A stretch of 64,000 nucleotides of DNA from Streptomyces sp. CG1 (lineage in GTDB: Bacteria; Actinomycetota; Actinomycetes; Streptomycetales; Streptomycetaceae): contig NZ_CP163518.1 of NCBI RefSeq assembly GCF_041080625.1, positions 10,223,501-10,287,500 of the forward strand. The letters are read 5' to 3'. Positions 47,912 through 57,509 of this stretch are shown one piece after another. The notes beneath the pieces are model-generated. The model made no database searches and was not told the origin of the DNA. It saw only the letters and a list, made by a program, of their open reading frames with translations. The position numbers and the translations under genes were made by a program. Position 1 is the first letter of the stretch. Each line of letters begins with the position of its first letter.

Positions 47912-49618
47912 TCACAGTGAGGCGAGGCTGTCCACCAGGTCGGCCAGGCCGAGGGAGCCCTGGGTGAGGGCGTTCATGTGCCAGGTGCGCAGGTCGAAGT
48001 CGGTGCCGAGGCGGCGATGGGCGGCCTCGCGGCCCTGCAGCCAGGCGCGCTCGCCGAGCTTGTAGCCGATGGCCTGGCCGGGCCAGCCGAGGTAGCGGTC
48101 GATCTCGCTGGTACGGCGGGCGGTGTCGCTGCCGTGATGGGCGGCCATGAACGCGGTGGCGAGATGCGGGGTCCAGCGTTCGCCCGGGTGGAAGCCGGAG
48201 TCGGCGGGAACGGCGAGTTCCAGATGCATGCCGATGTCGACGATCACGCGGATGATCCGGAGCATCTGCTTGTCCAGATAGCCCAGTCGGCGGGCGGGGT
48301 CGGTGAGGAAGCCCAGTTCGTCCATCAGGCGCTCGGCGTACAGGGCCCAGCCTTCCTTGTTGGCGCTGACCGCACCGAGGGTGATCTGGTAGTGGCTGAG
48401 GTGGCCTGCGGCGGCGGTCCATCGAGCGGTCTGCAGATGGTGGCCGGGGACGCCCTCGTGGTACCAGGTGCTGACCATCTCCCAGGTGGGAAAGGTCTGT
48501 TGGCCCAGCGTGGGCAGGTACGTGCGCCCGGGGCGGCTGAAGTCGAGGCTGGGGCCGTTGTAGTAGGGAGCGCCCGAGCCGCCCGGAGGTGCGATCCTTG
48601 TCTCGACCCGGCGCAGCGGGCCGGAGATGTCGAAGTGCGTGCCGTCGAGGGCGTCGATCGCCTCGTCGATGATCTCCTGGAGCCAGGCTCGGATGTTCTC
48701 CTCACCCGTGATGGCATGTCCGTGCTGGTTCAGGTGGTCCATGGTCTCCCGGACACTGGCTCCCGGGAGGATCCGGCCGGCCTCGGCCTGCATCTCGGCG
48801 GCCGTCCGGTGGAACTCCTCCCAGGCCCAGGAGTAGGCCTCGGCCGGGTCCAGGCTCGTGCCATTGGCCCAGCGGGCCGAGCGCAGGTACCGCTCCGGGC
48901 CGACGGCGTCCGGGGTGCCCTGCACGGCGGGCAGGTAGCTGCCGCGCAGCCAGTCGGCGAGGTCTGCCACCGCGGCCGTCGCCCGGCCCGCGGCCGCGTC
49001 CAGCTCGGGCCTGAGCCGATCCGGGGCGTCGGCCGCGAACGTGGCGAACCAGCTCGCACCGCCGCCGTCCTGGCCGGTCCAGGCGGTGAGCTGACCGATG
49101 ACGGCTCGGGCCTGCCGGGGTGCGCACAGCAGCCCGCGGGCGAGACCCTCGCCCAGGGTCGCCCGGTAGCCCGCCAGCGCGCCGGGCACATTGCGCAGCC
49201 GCCCGGCGACGGCCGCCCAGTTCTCGTCGGTGTCCGTGGGCATCAGGGTGAAGATGCCGCGTACCTGGTGCAGGGGCGAATTGACGTTGCGCAGCTCGCG
49301 GAAGTGGTCTCCCGCCTCGTACAGGGCGAGCTGTGCGGACAGCCTCTCCCGCAGAAGCCGGGCGCAGTTACGCTCGGCGCCCTCGAACTCGGCGCCGTTC
49401 TTCTCGGCGTCGCGCTCGATGACGTCGAGCGCGGACAGTGCACGGCGGGCCGGTTCGGCGAGCGCGTCGAATCCCTCCGGAGACAGGTCCGGCTGCCGGT
49501 CGTCCTCGGGTTGGAGGCCAAGTCGGGTCGAGGTCACGGGGTCGAGGGTGGCGACCTGCGCGACGTAGTCGTCGGCGATCCGGCGCGGGGTGCTCGGCGT
49601 CTCGGGCATGGTCCTCAT
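47912..49618 (-). CDS. DUF885-family protein (putative metallopeptidase-like)
   Basis: The protein has 568 residues and is full length for DUF885. The C-terminal half shows STWYHEGVPGHHLQ, an HExxxxHH-type metal site, and NKEGWALYAERLMDELG, the second metal-binding helix, in the order seen in this gluzincin-like family. No signal peptide is visible, so it is probably cytoplasmic. ATG at 49618 or 49609 could be the start; neither has a strong ribosome site. Substrate unknown; peptidase activity is inferred from the motif only. Confidence 0.8.
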   Translation of the reverse strand: MRTMPETPSTPRRIADDYVAQVATLDPVTSTRLGLQPEDDRQPDLSPEGFDALAEPARRALSALDVIERDAEKNGAEFEGAERNCARLLRERLSAQLALYEAGDHFRELRNVNSPLHQVRGIFTLMPTDTDENWAAVAGRLRNVPGALAGYRATLGEGLARGLLCAPRQARAVIGQLTAWTGQDGGGASWFATFAADAPDRLRPELDAAAGRATAAVADLADWLRGSYLPAVQGTPDAVGPERYLRSARWANGTSLDPAEAYSWAWEEFHRTAAEMQAEAGRILPGASVRETMDHLNQHGHAITGEENIRAWLQEIIDEAIDALDGTHFDISGPLRRVETRIAPPGGSGAPYYNGPSLDFSRPGRTYLPTLGQQTFPTWEMVSTWYHEGVPGHHLQTARWTAAAGHLSHYQITLGAVSANKEGWALYAERLMDELGFLTDPARRLGYLDKQMLRIIRVIVDIGMHLELAVPADSGFHPGERWTPHLATAFMAAHHGSDTARRTSEIDRYLGWPGQAIGYKLGERAWLQGREAAHRRLGTDFDLRTWHMNALTQGSLGLADLVDSLASL

Positions 49619-49868
49619 GCTGGCGTACGGCCGCCGACGGTGTCAGCAGCGCCTTCGACGAGGCTTCCAGAATCCGGCCAGAGAAGTTCGTCCTGCTCCA
49701 TGGAGGTGGCTTCTTTGGTGGGTGTTCGGAGGCCAATCGGAGGCCAAGGGGTGACTGCTGTCACCAGACGACCGCAGTCCAGGAGCTTCTGCGGGCTTCT
49801 CCAGGCCATCGATCAGGGCACGTCCGGCCGGGCTGAACCGAGGGCCGTCACGTGGCGTGCGGAGAGGG

Positions 49869-50035
49869 CCCAGGCTCTGTCGTCGAACTCCCTCCCCCCA
49901 CTGCCTTAAGGGCGTGGCCTTAAGGGCGTGCATCAGCCTCCCCACGCTCGAACGGGCTCGCGCGGGGCACCCATCGCTGCGGGCGCGCGGCCAGCCCTCC
50001 GGGCGGACGACGGGAGTTCGACGACAGGACCTAGG
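49869..50035. mobile_element. MITE-like element with 24-bp terminal inverted repeats
   Basis: CTGTCGTCGAACTCCC at 49877-49892 is repeated in exact inverted form at 50012-50027. The similarity continues outward over eight further bases on each side with two mismatches (CCCAGGCT against CCTAGGTC). The enclosed 167 bases hold no gene. The outer ends resemble those of IS5-type Streptomyces elements, from memory. The left part holds a 14-bp direct repeat, CCTTAAGGGCGTGG, at 49904 and 49918. It abuts a broken monooxygenase gene. Confidence 0.6.
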
Positions 50036-50313
50036 AGGGCCTCTGCCCGGTGGGAAGAGCCCAGGCACTGTCGGTGGGGCGGGCGATCGCGCGCTGAGCC
50101 TGGCGGGTTTGGGCCGGCGCGAGTCCGTGCCTGGAGAGCAAGTCGCGCAGGGCGACCGCGCCTTGTGCCGCCACCGAGATGCCCCTGCCCGTATACGGAG
50201 TTGAAGACCGCGGCCGAGTCGCCGAGTGCGACGAGGCGATGTGGCCATTCCGGGGCGAGCCCTTGACGCTCCAGTACGCCACTGAACGGCAGATGCCGGG
50301 CAGCCGGAGACAC
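50036..50313 (-). pseudogene. FAD-dependent monooxygenase relic cut at the MITE
   Basis: One minus-strand frame reads GLAPEWPHRLVALGDSAAVF followed by NSVYGQG, the GD motif region of squalene-epoxidase/aromatic-hydroxylase-like flavoproteins (usual form GDAxCAFNPVYGQGM). A second frame continues VALRDLLSRHGLAPAQTR and IARPTDSAWALPTGQ, the next conserved block. Coding resemblance ends at the border of the inverted-repeat element. Both the N-terminal FAD domain and the C-terminal part are missing. Confidence 0.6.
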
Positions 50314-50328
50314 CCATGGCAGGCACGC

Positions 50329-51124
50329 TCATCGGATTCGGGCCACTCCCGCGTAGACACCGCTGCCTTCTGGCGCGGGGGCCGGGGTAGTCGTGTGCCA
50401 CTCCGTCGCCGTCACCAGGCCGGGCGGGACGAGGTCCAGGCCGTCGAAGAACTGCGCCACTTCCGGCCGGGTCCGGGAACCGAGCTGGATGCCGCCCTTG
50501 GCGTACTCGGCGGTGACCTGGGCGGCGAGTTCCGGATACAGGTCGGACGCGGCGTGCGACAGCACCAGATAGCTGCCCTGCGGCAGCGTGGCGACCAGCT
50601 CGTGGACGATCCCGTGAGCGTCCTGCTCATCGGGGACGAAATGCATCAGCGCTATCAGCGACAGCGCGATGGGGCGCGTGAAGTCCAGGATCTGCCGGGC
50701 GTGCTGCACGATGACGTCCGGCTGCCGTACATCGGCCTGGATGTATTCGGTCGCTCCCTCGGGAACGCTGACCAGCAGCGCCTCGGCATGCCGCAGGACG
50801 ATCGGGTCGTTGTCGGCGTACACGATCTTCGCGGTCGGCAGGATGCCCTGAACGATCTGGTGGAGATTGGGCTCGGTCGGAATTCCCGTGCCGATGTCCA
50901 GGAACTGGTCGATCCCCTCGTGGGCGAGCCATGCGGCCGCCCGGGTGCATGAACTGGCGGTTCTGGTGGGCCGCTTGCCTCGACTCGGGCGGCAGTCGCT
51001 CTCCCACCGCCTCATCGACCGGATAGTTGTCCTTGCCGCCGAGCAGCCAGTCGTAGACCCGTGCGGGATGCGCCTTGCCGGTGTCGATCGGCAGAGGCGG
51101 CTGCGGCCGTGAGGCGGTCGTCAT
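50329..51124 (-). pseudogene. SAM-dependent methyltransferase (DUF574 type), single frameshift
   Basis: The first frame gives PHPARVYDWLLGGKDNYPVD-like ARVYDWLLGGKDNYPVDEAV up to HQNRQFMH. The second frame continues AAAWLAHEGIDQFLDIGTGI, IVYADNDPIVLRHAEALL and LIALMHFVPD to the stop at 50329. The 796-base total is one base over a multiple of three. Removing one C from CACCC near 50941-50945 restores a 264-residue protein of normal family length. It is a frame error or a very recent pseudogene. These Streptomyces proteins are often encoded next to regulators; their substrate is unknown. Confidence 0.7.
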
Positions 51125-51310
51125 GACAACTCCGTGACGCCGGTGAATGGATCAGACCAGTACGTGATGACCCTACTCGGGAGCTCGAGGCGGCATGCAG
51201 GCCGGCGTCGCTCAAGCCCTCTCCCTGGCAGGGAAGTTCAGTGCTTGAAGTCAGCCGCGTCCGAGGCGTGCGGGTCCAGGTGGATTCTCGCGAGAGGGGT
51301 TGACGGCCGT

Positions 51311-51328
51311 ATTGGTCTAGGCCTTAAT
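51311..51328. promoter_or_regulatory. DasR-like operator upstream of the GH18 gene
   Basis: ATTGGTCTAGGCCTTAAT resembles the dre consensus of DasR, the GlcNAc-responsive repressor (TGGTCTAGACCA core), over the left half and centre. It lies about 110 bases before the start codon of the chitinase-like gene, where such boxes occur in Streptomyces chitinase genes. Confidence 0.5.
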
Positions 51329-51433
51329 GGCACCAGCCTGTTCAGGTGAGCAGAGAGTGTTCATAAAGGTGAACGCTCGGATCATGCCTCTACCCCCCAC
51401 CAGCGCGTATCGAGCGCTGCCCCTGGAGGACAC

Positions 51434-52438
51434 ATGCGTCGAATCAGCCGGTACCTGCTGGGAATTGCCGCCACGGTCGGCACCGCGGTGACCCCCGTTC
51501 TCGCCCCTCCGGCATCCGCGGCTGCTACGGCGGCCAATCCCGGCCCCGGCTTCCCCGCCCGGTACTCCGCGCCCTACGCGGAGACGTGGAACTCCCCCTC
51601 GGCTCTCACCAACGCGCGCAACGCGGCGGGGCAGAAGTACTTCACCCTGGCCTTCGTCATCGCCGGGAACGGCTGCAACGCGACGTTCAACGGTGACACG
51701 TCCATCACCGACGCCTCGTGGACCTCCGCCATCAACTCGCTCCGCGCGGCGGGCGGGGACGTCATCGTCTCCTTCGGCGGTGCTTCGGGAACGGAGCTGG
51801 GTGCCGCCTGCACGTCCGTCTCATCGCTCAAGGCCCAGTACAAGCGGGTGGTGGACAGTCTCAACCTCACCCGCATCGACCTCGACATCGAAGGCTCGAC
51901 GCTCGACAACACCACTGCCAACGACCGGCGCAACAAGGCCTTGGCCCAGTTGCAGAGCGAGTATGCGGCGGCAGGGCGCCATCTGGACGTCCAGTACACC
52001 CTCCCGGTCAACCCCAGCGGCCTGGAACAGAACTCGATCAATCTGCTCAACAACGCGAAGAGTAACGGGCTGAACGTGAACCTCGTCAACATCATGACGA
52101 TGGACTACGGGTCGGCGATGGACATGGGCAAGGCCGCCACCGACGCGGCAACGGCCCTGCACACCCAGCTCGGCCGGATCTGGACGGGCAAGAGCTCCGC
52201 GCAGCTGTGGGCCATGGAGGGGAACACCCCGATGATCGGGGTGAACGACACCAAGGCCGAGGTGTTCACCACCGCCAACGCGAGCATGCTGGCGAACTTC
52301 GCCGCGTCCAAGGGTGTTCAGGAGCTGTCGTTCTGGTCCCTGGGCCGCGACAAGGCCTGTGCGTCAAACGGTCAGCTCTCCGACAGCTGCAGCGGCACCT
52401 CGCAGAGCGCGAACCAGTTCACCCGCACACTCCGGTGA
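51434..52438 (+). CDS. Secreted glycoside hydrolase family 18 protein (chitinase-like)
   Basis: The protein has 334 residues: a signal peptide (YLLGIAATVGTAVTPVLA), then a GH18 barrel with VIVSFGGASG (second conserved block) and the catalytic motif RIDLDIEGS, where the Glu is the proton donor. MTMDYGS and ELSFWSLGRD are later barrel strands. No separate carbohydrate-binding module is present. It probably hydrolyses chitin or related GlcNAc polymers outside the cell. CTGGAGGA before ATG 51434 is a good ribosome site, and a DasR-like box lies upstream. Confidence 0.88.
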   Translation: MRRISRYLLGIAATVGTAVTPVLAPPASAAATAANPGPGFPARYSAPYAETWNSPSALTNARNAAGQKYFTLAFVIAGNGCNATFNGDTSITDASWTSAINSLRAAGGDVIVSFGGASGTELGAACTSVSSLKAQYKRVVDSLNLTRIDLDIEGSTLDNTTANDRRNKALAQLQSEYAAAGRHLDVQYTLPVNPSGLEQNSINLLNNAKSNGLNVNLVNIMTMDYGSAMDMGKAATDAATALHTQLGRIWTGKSSAQLWAMEGNTPMIGVNDTKAEVFTTANASMLANFAASKGVQELSFWSLGRDKACASNGQLSDSCSGTSQSANQFTRTLR

Positions 52439-52478
52439 CCGCCCGGACCGAGTGACAGCATGAACACACATCAGCTAC

Positions 52479-52509
52479 GGCCCGCCGGTCAGCCTTGCGC
52501 CGGCGGGCC
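52479..52509. terminator. Hairpin terminator between convergent genes
   Basis: GGCCCGCCGG at 52479-52488 is exactly complementary to CCGGCGGGCC at 52500-52509, with an 11-base loop. It lies between the ends of the GH18 gene and the leftward MarR gene and could serve both. Confidence 0.65.
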
Positions 52510-52534
52510 TCTGCGCGGACCGCTCGTCCTCCGG

Positions 52535-52980
52535 TCACTCGTCCTCGGCGACGGCGGAGGCGGCCTCGTTGCAGCGGGCGAGCAGGGTGCGCAGGGTCCT
52601 GACCTCGTCCGGGGACCAGCCATCCGTACGGGCGTCGGCCTCGCGACGCATCCGGGCGTCGGCGAGGGCGAGGAACTCGCCGCCGCGGTCGCTGGGGTGC
52701 AGCAACTGGACGCAGGGGTCGTCCGGGTCGCGCTCGCGTACCACCAGACCGGCCTGCGGCAGCGCCGTGACCTGTCGCCTGATCGTGGACTTGCTGGGGC
52801 TGTACAGGCCGACCGGATCCCCGCGCGGACCCCGTCCTGTTCGGCCATCTCGGACAGCAGCGAGTAGTCGACGAAGCTCAGGTCCGGATGGAGCCGATCC
52901 GCGTGGGACCGGAAACGCCGGGAGAGGGTCACCAGCTCGCGCACGAGCCACGGCAACCGCCGCCCCGGCTGCCTGGAGAA
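52535..52980 (-). pseudogene. MarR-family regulator with frameshift
   Basis: The N-terminal frame gives WLVRELVTLSRRFRSHADRL and YSLLSEMAEQDGVRA. The C-terminal frame gives GLYSPSKSTIRRQVTALPQA (recognition helix), LVVRERDPDDPCVQLL (wing) and EVRTLRTLLARCNEAASAVA. They join near 52817-52822, within CGCGGGGATCC on the minus strand. The pieces together make one normal MarR protein of about 140 residues. The exact start is uncertain. The gene is convergent with GH18 and divergent from the sugar operon. Confidence 0.6.
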
Positions 52981-53263
52981 GATCGGCTCCCGACCCGGCT
53001 CCCCGCGCTCCTGCCTCGACCCGACACCTTCACCGCCGAGACCCCCTGTGGCCACCACCAGGGCGTCACCGACCAGGTCATCATGTCCAGAGCCCCCGGC
53101 CCATTCCGCGACATCCTGCTCCCCCGCGGCAGCAGCGTCCCTGTCCGGCTTCCCCACCACAACTGACCGCTCCAACTCCCCGCACGCGAACAGAGTCGAC
53201 CCCCGCGCAGGCCCCGTCACCCTGCCTCGCTCTGTGGGCCAGGCGAATCCCCCTGCACGGGGG

Positions 53264-53316
53264 TTGTCCTGACAATCCCTCCGCCCCTAGGGTCGCCCCG
53301 TACGGAGCAAGCGCTT
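53264..53316 (+). promoter_or_regulatory. Promoter and LacI-type operator of the sugar operon
   Basis: TTGTCC at 53264-53269 and TAGGGT at 53288-53293 are 18 bases apart, a plausible -35/-10 pair. The palindrome AAGCGCTT at 53309-53316 lies just downstream of the expected start of transcription, where a LacI-family repressor would block. No LacI gene is in the window. Confidence 0.5.
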
Positions 53317-53376
53317 TCTGTGTGCGTGTGTGCACCTGCGTTTGCACTCCGTCTGCCGAGCCCTCAGGAGCGCCGC

Positions 53377-54491
53377 ATGTCCCTGCCCCACCCCGCCGCC
53401 GCGTCGCCGTCATCGGCACCGGCGCCATCGTCACCGGCAGCCATCTCCCCGCGCTCAGAGCCCATGCCGAGCGCGTCGAACTCGTCGCCGCCGTCGATGT
53501 GGACGAGCGCAGACTGGACGCATTCCGGGGCCGAGCGGGTGGGCGGGTCGCCGGGTTCGCCTCGACCGAGGCCATGCTCGACGCCGTACACCCCGATCTG
53601 GTCCTCATCGGCACCCCGCCCGCGCTGCACCGTACGCAGACCGTGGCCGCGCTCAAGACGGGTGCCTGGGTGCTGTGCGAGAAGCCGCTGTGTCTGTCGC
53701 TCGCCGAGTACGACGACATCGCCGCCGTCGAGGAGGCCTCCGGCGCCTACGCCTCGGTGGTCTTCCAGCACCGCTACGGCTCCGGCGCCGTACACGCCCG
53801 GGACCTGCTTGCGCGCGGTGAGCTGGGCTCCCCGCTCGTGGCCCACTGCCAGACCACCTGGCACCGGGACGCCGGCTACTACGCCGTACCGTGGCGCGGC
53901 CGCTGGGCGACCGAGGGCGGTGGGCCGACCATGGGTCACGGCATCCACCAGTACGACCTGCTGCTGCACCTGCTGGGGGAGTGGGAGGAGGTGCGGGCCA
54001 TGGCGGCCCGGCTGGTCCACGACGTCGAGAGCGAGGACGTCTCCACCGCCCTGGTCCGCTTCCGCGGCGGCGCGCTCGCCACCGTCGTCAACAGCGTCCT
54101 GTCCCCGCACGAGGTCAGCCGCATCCGTGTCGACTGCACCGACGCCACACTGGAGCTGACCCACCTGTACGGGCACGGGAACGGCGACTGGGTCTACACC
54201 CCCGCACCGCATGTCGACCCCGAGCGTGCAGCGGTCTGGCGCGCCCCCGCCATCGACGTTCCCAGCTCGCACATCGCCCAACTCGGCGCTCTCCTCGATG
54301 CGTTCGACCGCGGTGAGCGGCCCCCGGGCAGTGGGCCCGACGCGCGCGCCACGCTGGAGTTCGCTGCCGCGCTGTACAAGGCGGCGTTCACAGGACAGCC
54401 GGTGAGGGCGGGCGAGATCGGTCCCGCCGACCCCTACTACGCGGCCATGCACGGCGACCACCCCGACTGGGCCCCCAAGGAGCGCGCATGA
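53377..54491 (+). CDS. Gfo/Idh/MocA-family oxidoreductase (probable 1-base frameshift near start)
   Basis: The body is a typical family member of about 371 residues: VAVIGTGAIVTGSHLPALRA (NAD fold), GTPPALHRTQTVAALKTGAW, CEKPLCLS with the catalytic Lys, and GGPTMGHGIHQYDLLLHLLG. The natural start, ATG 53377 with CAGGAG six bases upstream, is out of frame with it. Adding one C to CCCC at 53391-53394 gives MSLPHPRRRVAVIG and makes the 1115-base span divisible by three. It probably oxidises a sugar or inositol-like substrate and heads the seven-gene sugar operon. Confidence 0.75.
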
Positions 54492-55420
54492 GCATCCGAG
54501 TCAGCCACGTCCACGGCGAGCATCTCGCGGTCGAGGCACCGAACGGCACCGAGATCCTCCGCTACGTCTACCGCCCCGACCCGGACGCCTTCGAGGCCCG
54601 CAAGCCCTACGCCCACCCCGTGCGCACCCTCGCGGGGAACACGGTGACCGGATACCGGCCGAGCGACCACCGCTGGCACAAGGGCCTGCAGATGACGGCA
54701 AGTCATCTGTCCGGGCAGAACTTCTGGGGCGGCAACTGCTATGTGCACGGCGAGGGTTACCTCCGGCTGCCCGACCGGGTCGGCTCGATGCGCCACGACG
54801 GCTTCACCGACCTCACCGTCACCGACGAACGCCTCGACCTCTCCGAGGAGTTGACCTGGGTCGAGAACGGCGGGCGGGAATGGGCCCGAGAGATGCGCGG
54901 GCTCTCCGTGCACTCGGTGGACGAGGAGGCCGGCGCCTGGACCCTGGACTGGTCCATCCGTCTCACCAACATCCATGACGAGCCTCTCCTGTTCGGCTCA
55001 CCCACCACCGCGGGCCGTGAGATGGCCGGCTATACCGGGCTCCAGTGGCGCGGACCGCGCGACTTCACCGGCGGCGCGGTGTTCACCCCCGACTCCGAAC
55101 CGGGCGTGGAGGCCGAGAAGGTGATGGGCAGTCAGGGGCCGTGGCTGGCCTTCACCACCGAACACGACGAGACCGACGCCCACTCCACACTCGTCTTCGC
55201 GCACGCGCCGGAGAACCTGGACGGGTCGTCCGCGATCCACGCCTCGCACTGGTTCGTGCGCTCCGAGCCGATCCCGACGGTCGCGTTCTCCTGGGCCTTC
55301 TTCGAGGAGTTCGCCCTGCCGCCGGGGGAGAGCTTCGGCTACCGCTACCGGATCTTGATCGCCGACGGCGCCTGGGACCGCGACCGGGTCAGCCGTCACC
55401 TGGAGGGTCTGCCGTGGTGA
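54488..55420 (+). CDS. DUF6807 (PmoA-like) protein
   Basis: The protein has 310 residues and overlaps the oxidoreductase stop (ATGA). The pattern RYVYRPDPDAFEARKPYAHP, DHRWHKGLQMTAS, NFWGGNCYVH and TAGREMAGYTGLQWRGPRDF is that of the DUF6807 family, which is often found next to Gfo/Idh oxidoreductases and sugar uptake genes. The biochemical role is not established. A function in breakdown of an uncommon sugar derivative is a guess from neighbours. Confidence 0.75.
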   Translation: MSIRVSHVHGEHLAVEAPNGTEILRYVYRPDPDAFEARKPYAHPVRTLAGNTVTGYRPSDHRWHKGLQMTASHLSGQNFWGGNCYVHGEGYLRLPDRVGSMRHDGFTDLTVTDERLDLSEELTWVENGGREWAREMRGLSVHSVDEEAGAWTLDWSIRLTNIHDEPLLFGSPTTAGREMAGYTGLQWRGPRDFTGGAVFTPDSEPGVEAEKVMGSQGPWLAFTTEHDETDAHSTLVFAHAPENLDGSSAIHASHWFVRSEPIPTVAFSWAFFEEFALPPGESFGYRYRILIADGAWDRDRVSRHLEGLPW

Positions 55421-56184
55421 GCGAGGCGAAGTCCGCAGCACACCATCCGCTGCCGGGCGCCGTGGGCCTTTCCCACCTGAGCGCCTACGAGTGGGAGGCC
55501 GCCGACGGTGTCTGCGGCGGGAGCCCGCATCTGCATCTGGTGTGCACCGAGGCGTATGTCGTCACCGGCGGGCAGGGCGCGGTGCAGACCCTGAGTCCCG
55601 ACGGCTACCGGGACATCCCGCTGCGGGCCGGGTCCCTGGCCTGGTTCACGCCGGGCACCGTGCACCGCATGGTGCAGGGCGGCGATCTGCGGATCACCGT
55701 GCTCATGCAGAACAGCGGCCTGCCCGAGGCCGGGGACGCCGTGTTCACCTTCCCGCCCGAGGTGCTCGCCGACCCCGAACGGTACGCCGCTGCCGCCACC
55801 CTTCCGCCGGGCACCGGTCCGGACACCGAGGCCGCTGCCCGCCGCCGCCGGGACCTGGCCGTCGAGGGCTATCTCGTCCTGCGGGAGGCCCTGATGGCCG
55901 GGGACGGCGGCCCGTACCGCGCCTTCCAGGAGGCCGCCGCCCGCCTGGTCCGCGCCCGGGTGCCCGCCTGGCGCGAGCTGTGGCGGGCCGGCGCCCTCGC
56001 CACCGCCGAACGCACCGGCGCCCAGCTCGACGCCCTGGAGTCCGGCGAGCCGGCGTACCTCGCCGACGCGACCGCGTACCAGAGCGAGCCGAGTCGCCTC
56101 GGCGGCTTCGGGATGTGCGGACTCCGGGACGAGTACGCCCTGCCCGGGACGGCGCTGCCGTACGACGGCAAGCCGACGGTCTAG
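55417..56184 (+). CDS. Cupin-domain protein
   Basis: The protein has 255 residues. The N-terminal 110 form a cupin: GSPHLHLVCTEAYVVTGGQG (first motif) and GSLAWFTPGTVHRMVQGGDL (second motif). A helical C-terminal part follows, ending GMCGLRDEYALPGTALPYDG. GTG 55417 overlaps the previous stop and GGAGGG lies nine bases upstream. It may bind or isomerise a sugar-like ligand; function unproven. Confidence 0.7.
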   Translation: MSEAKSAAHHPLPGAVGLSHLSAYEWEAADGVCGGSPHLHLVCTEAYVVTGGQGAVQTLSPDGYRDIPLRAGSLAWFTPGTVHRMVQGGDLRITVLMQNSGLPEAGDAVFTFPPEVLADPERYAAAATLPPGTGPDTEAAARRRRDLAVEGYLVLREALMAGDGGPYRAFQEAAARLVRARVPAWRELWRAGALATAERTGAQLDALESGEPAYLADATAYQSEPSRLGGFGMCGLRDEYALPGTALPYDGKPTV

Positions 56185-56225
56185 AAGCCACCCGGCACCG
56201 GCGATCAGGAAGAGGTGACCTCGGC

Positions 56226-57509
56226 ATGCCCGGACACAGGACAAAGGGCTTCTGCGCGACGGCCGCCGCACTCGCCCTGTGCGCGGTGCTGGCCGGCTGC
56301 GGCGGATCCGGTGAGTCGGCAGGCGGCGGCAAGATCGTGCTGCGCTACACGTGGTGGGGCAACCCCGATCGCGCCGCGCGCACCGAGAAGGCCGTCGCCC
56401 TGTTCGAACAGCGGCATCCGGACATACGGGTGCAGACGTCGTTCTCCGGCTACGACGCCTACAAACAGAAGCTCGCCACCCAGGCCGCCGGCGGCGACCC
56501 GCCCGATGTGATGCAGCTCGACTACCGGCAGATCGACCAGTACGCCTCCGGTGGCGTCCTGCTCGACCTCGGGCGGCAGCAGCGGGTGCTGCGCACCGCC
56601 GGCATCGACCCCGGACTTCTGGCCACCGGCCGGGTGCGTGGCGCGCAGTACGCCGTGCCGCAGGGCCGCGGCACCGAGACCGTCGCCTACGACGTCCAGG
56701 CCTGGCGGCGCTCAGGGGTGCCGTTGCCCGGCCGCAGCTGGGCCTGGGACCAGTGGGCCGACGCGATGCGCGCACTGGCACGGAAGACCGGGAAGCCGGG
56801 CGGCACCGACCCCGGGCAGAGCGAGGACGCCTTCGAGGTCTGGCTGCGCGGCCAGGGCAAGTCCCTCTACACCAAGGACCGCAGGCTCGGCTTCACCGCC
56901 GCCGACCTCGCCCGCTGGTGGACCTTCACCGACCGGCTGCGCCGCCAGGGCGCCGTATCGCCCGCCGAGCAGACCACCCAGCTCGACGGATCCGTCGAGA
57001 ACACCCCGCTCGGCCGCGGCAAGGCCGCCTCCGACGCCAACTGGGACGCGCCCGCCAGCGGTTTCCAGGCCCTCGTCAAGGGCGGAGTGGCACTCGCACC
57101 CATGCCGTCCGGCGCGGACGGCACCCCCGGTCAGTACTTCAAGCCGTCCATGTTCCTCGGCATCGGAGCCCACACGAGTCATCCCGCCGAGGCCGCCCAG
57201 CTGATCGACTTCCTCGTCGACGATTCCGACGCGGCGAAGATCCTCGGCGCGACCCGGGGCATCCCCGTCAACGAGGCGATCCGCAGGGAGATCGGCCCCA
57301 GCCTGACCGGCTTCGACAAGACCATCGCCGACTACCAGGCCTCCCTGGAGGGCACCCTGAAGGACCCGCCGCATGCCCCGCCCTCCGGCGACAACGCCCT
57401 GCAGACCACCTTCCAGCGCGACTACGACCAGGTGTCGTACGAGCGCATGTCACCCCGCAGGGCGGCCGAGAACTACGTCACCGAGGCGAAGGCGGAACTG
57501 AGGTCATGA
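56226..57509 (+). CDS. ABC transporter sugar-binding lipoprotein
   Basis: The protein has 427 residues with a lipoprotein signal (ALCAVLAGCGG, lipobox LAGC). A family 1 extracellular binding protein follows: RYTWWGNPDRAARTEKAVAL, FEQRHPDIRVQTSFSGY, ATQAAGGDPPDVMQLDYRQI. It should capture an oligo- or monosaccharide outside the membrane and deliver it to the two permeases encoded next. Its stop overlaps the first permease start by four bases. Confidence 0.88.
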   Translation: MPGHRTKGFCATAAALALCAVLAGCGGSGESAGGGKIVLRYTWWGNPDRAARTEKAVALFEQRHPDIRVQTSFSGYDAYKQKLATQAAGGDPPDVMQLDYRQIDQYASGGVLLDLGRQQRVLRTAGIDPGLLATGRVRGAQYAVPQGRGTETVAYDVQAWRRSGVPLPGRSWAWDQWADAMRALARKTGKPGGTDPGQSEDAFEVWLRGQGKSLYTKDRRLGFTAADLARWWTFTDRLRRQGAVSPAEQTTQLDGSVENTPLGRGKAASDANWDAPASGFQALVKGGVALAPMPSGADGTPGQYFKPSMFLGIGAHTSHPAEAAQLIDFLVDDSDAAKILGATRGIPVNEAIRREIGPSLTGFDKTIADYQASLEGTLKDPPHAPPSGDNALQTTFQRDYDQVSYERMSPRRAAENYVTEAKAELRS

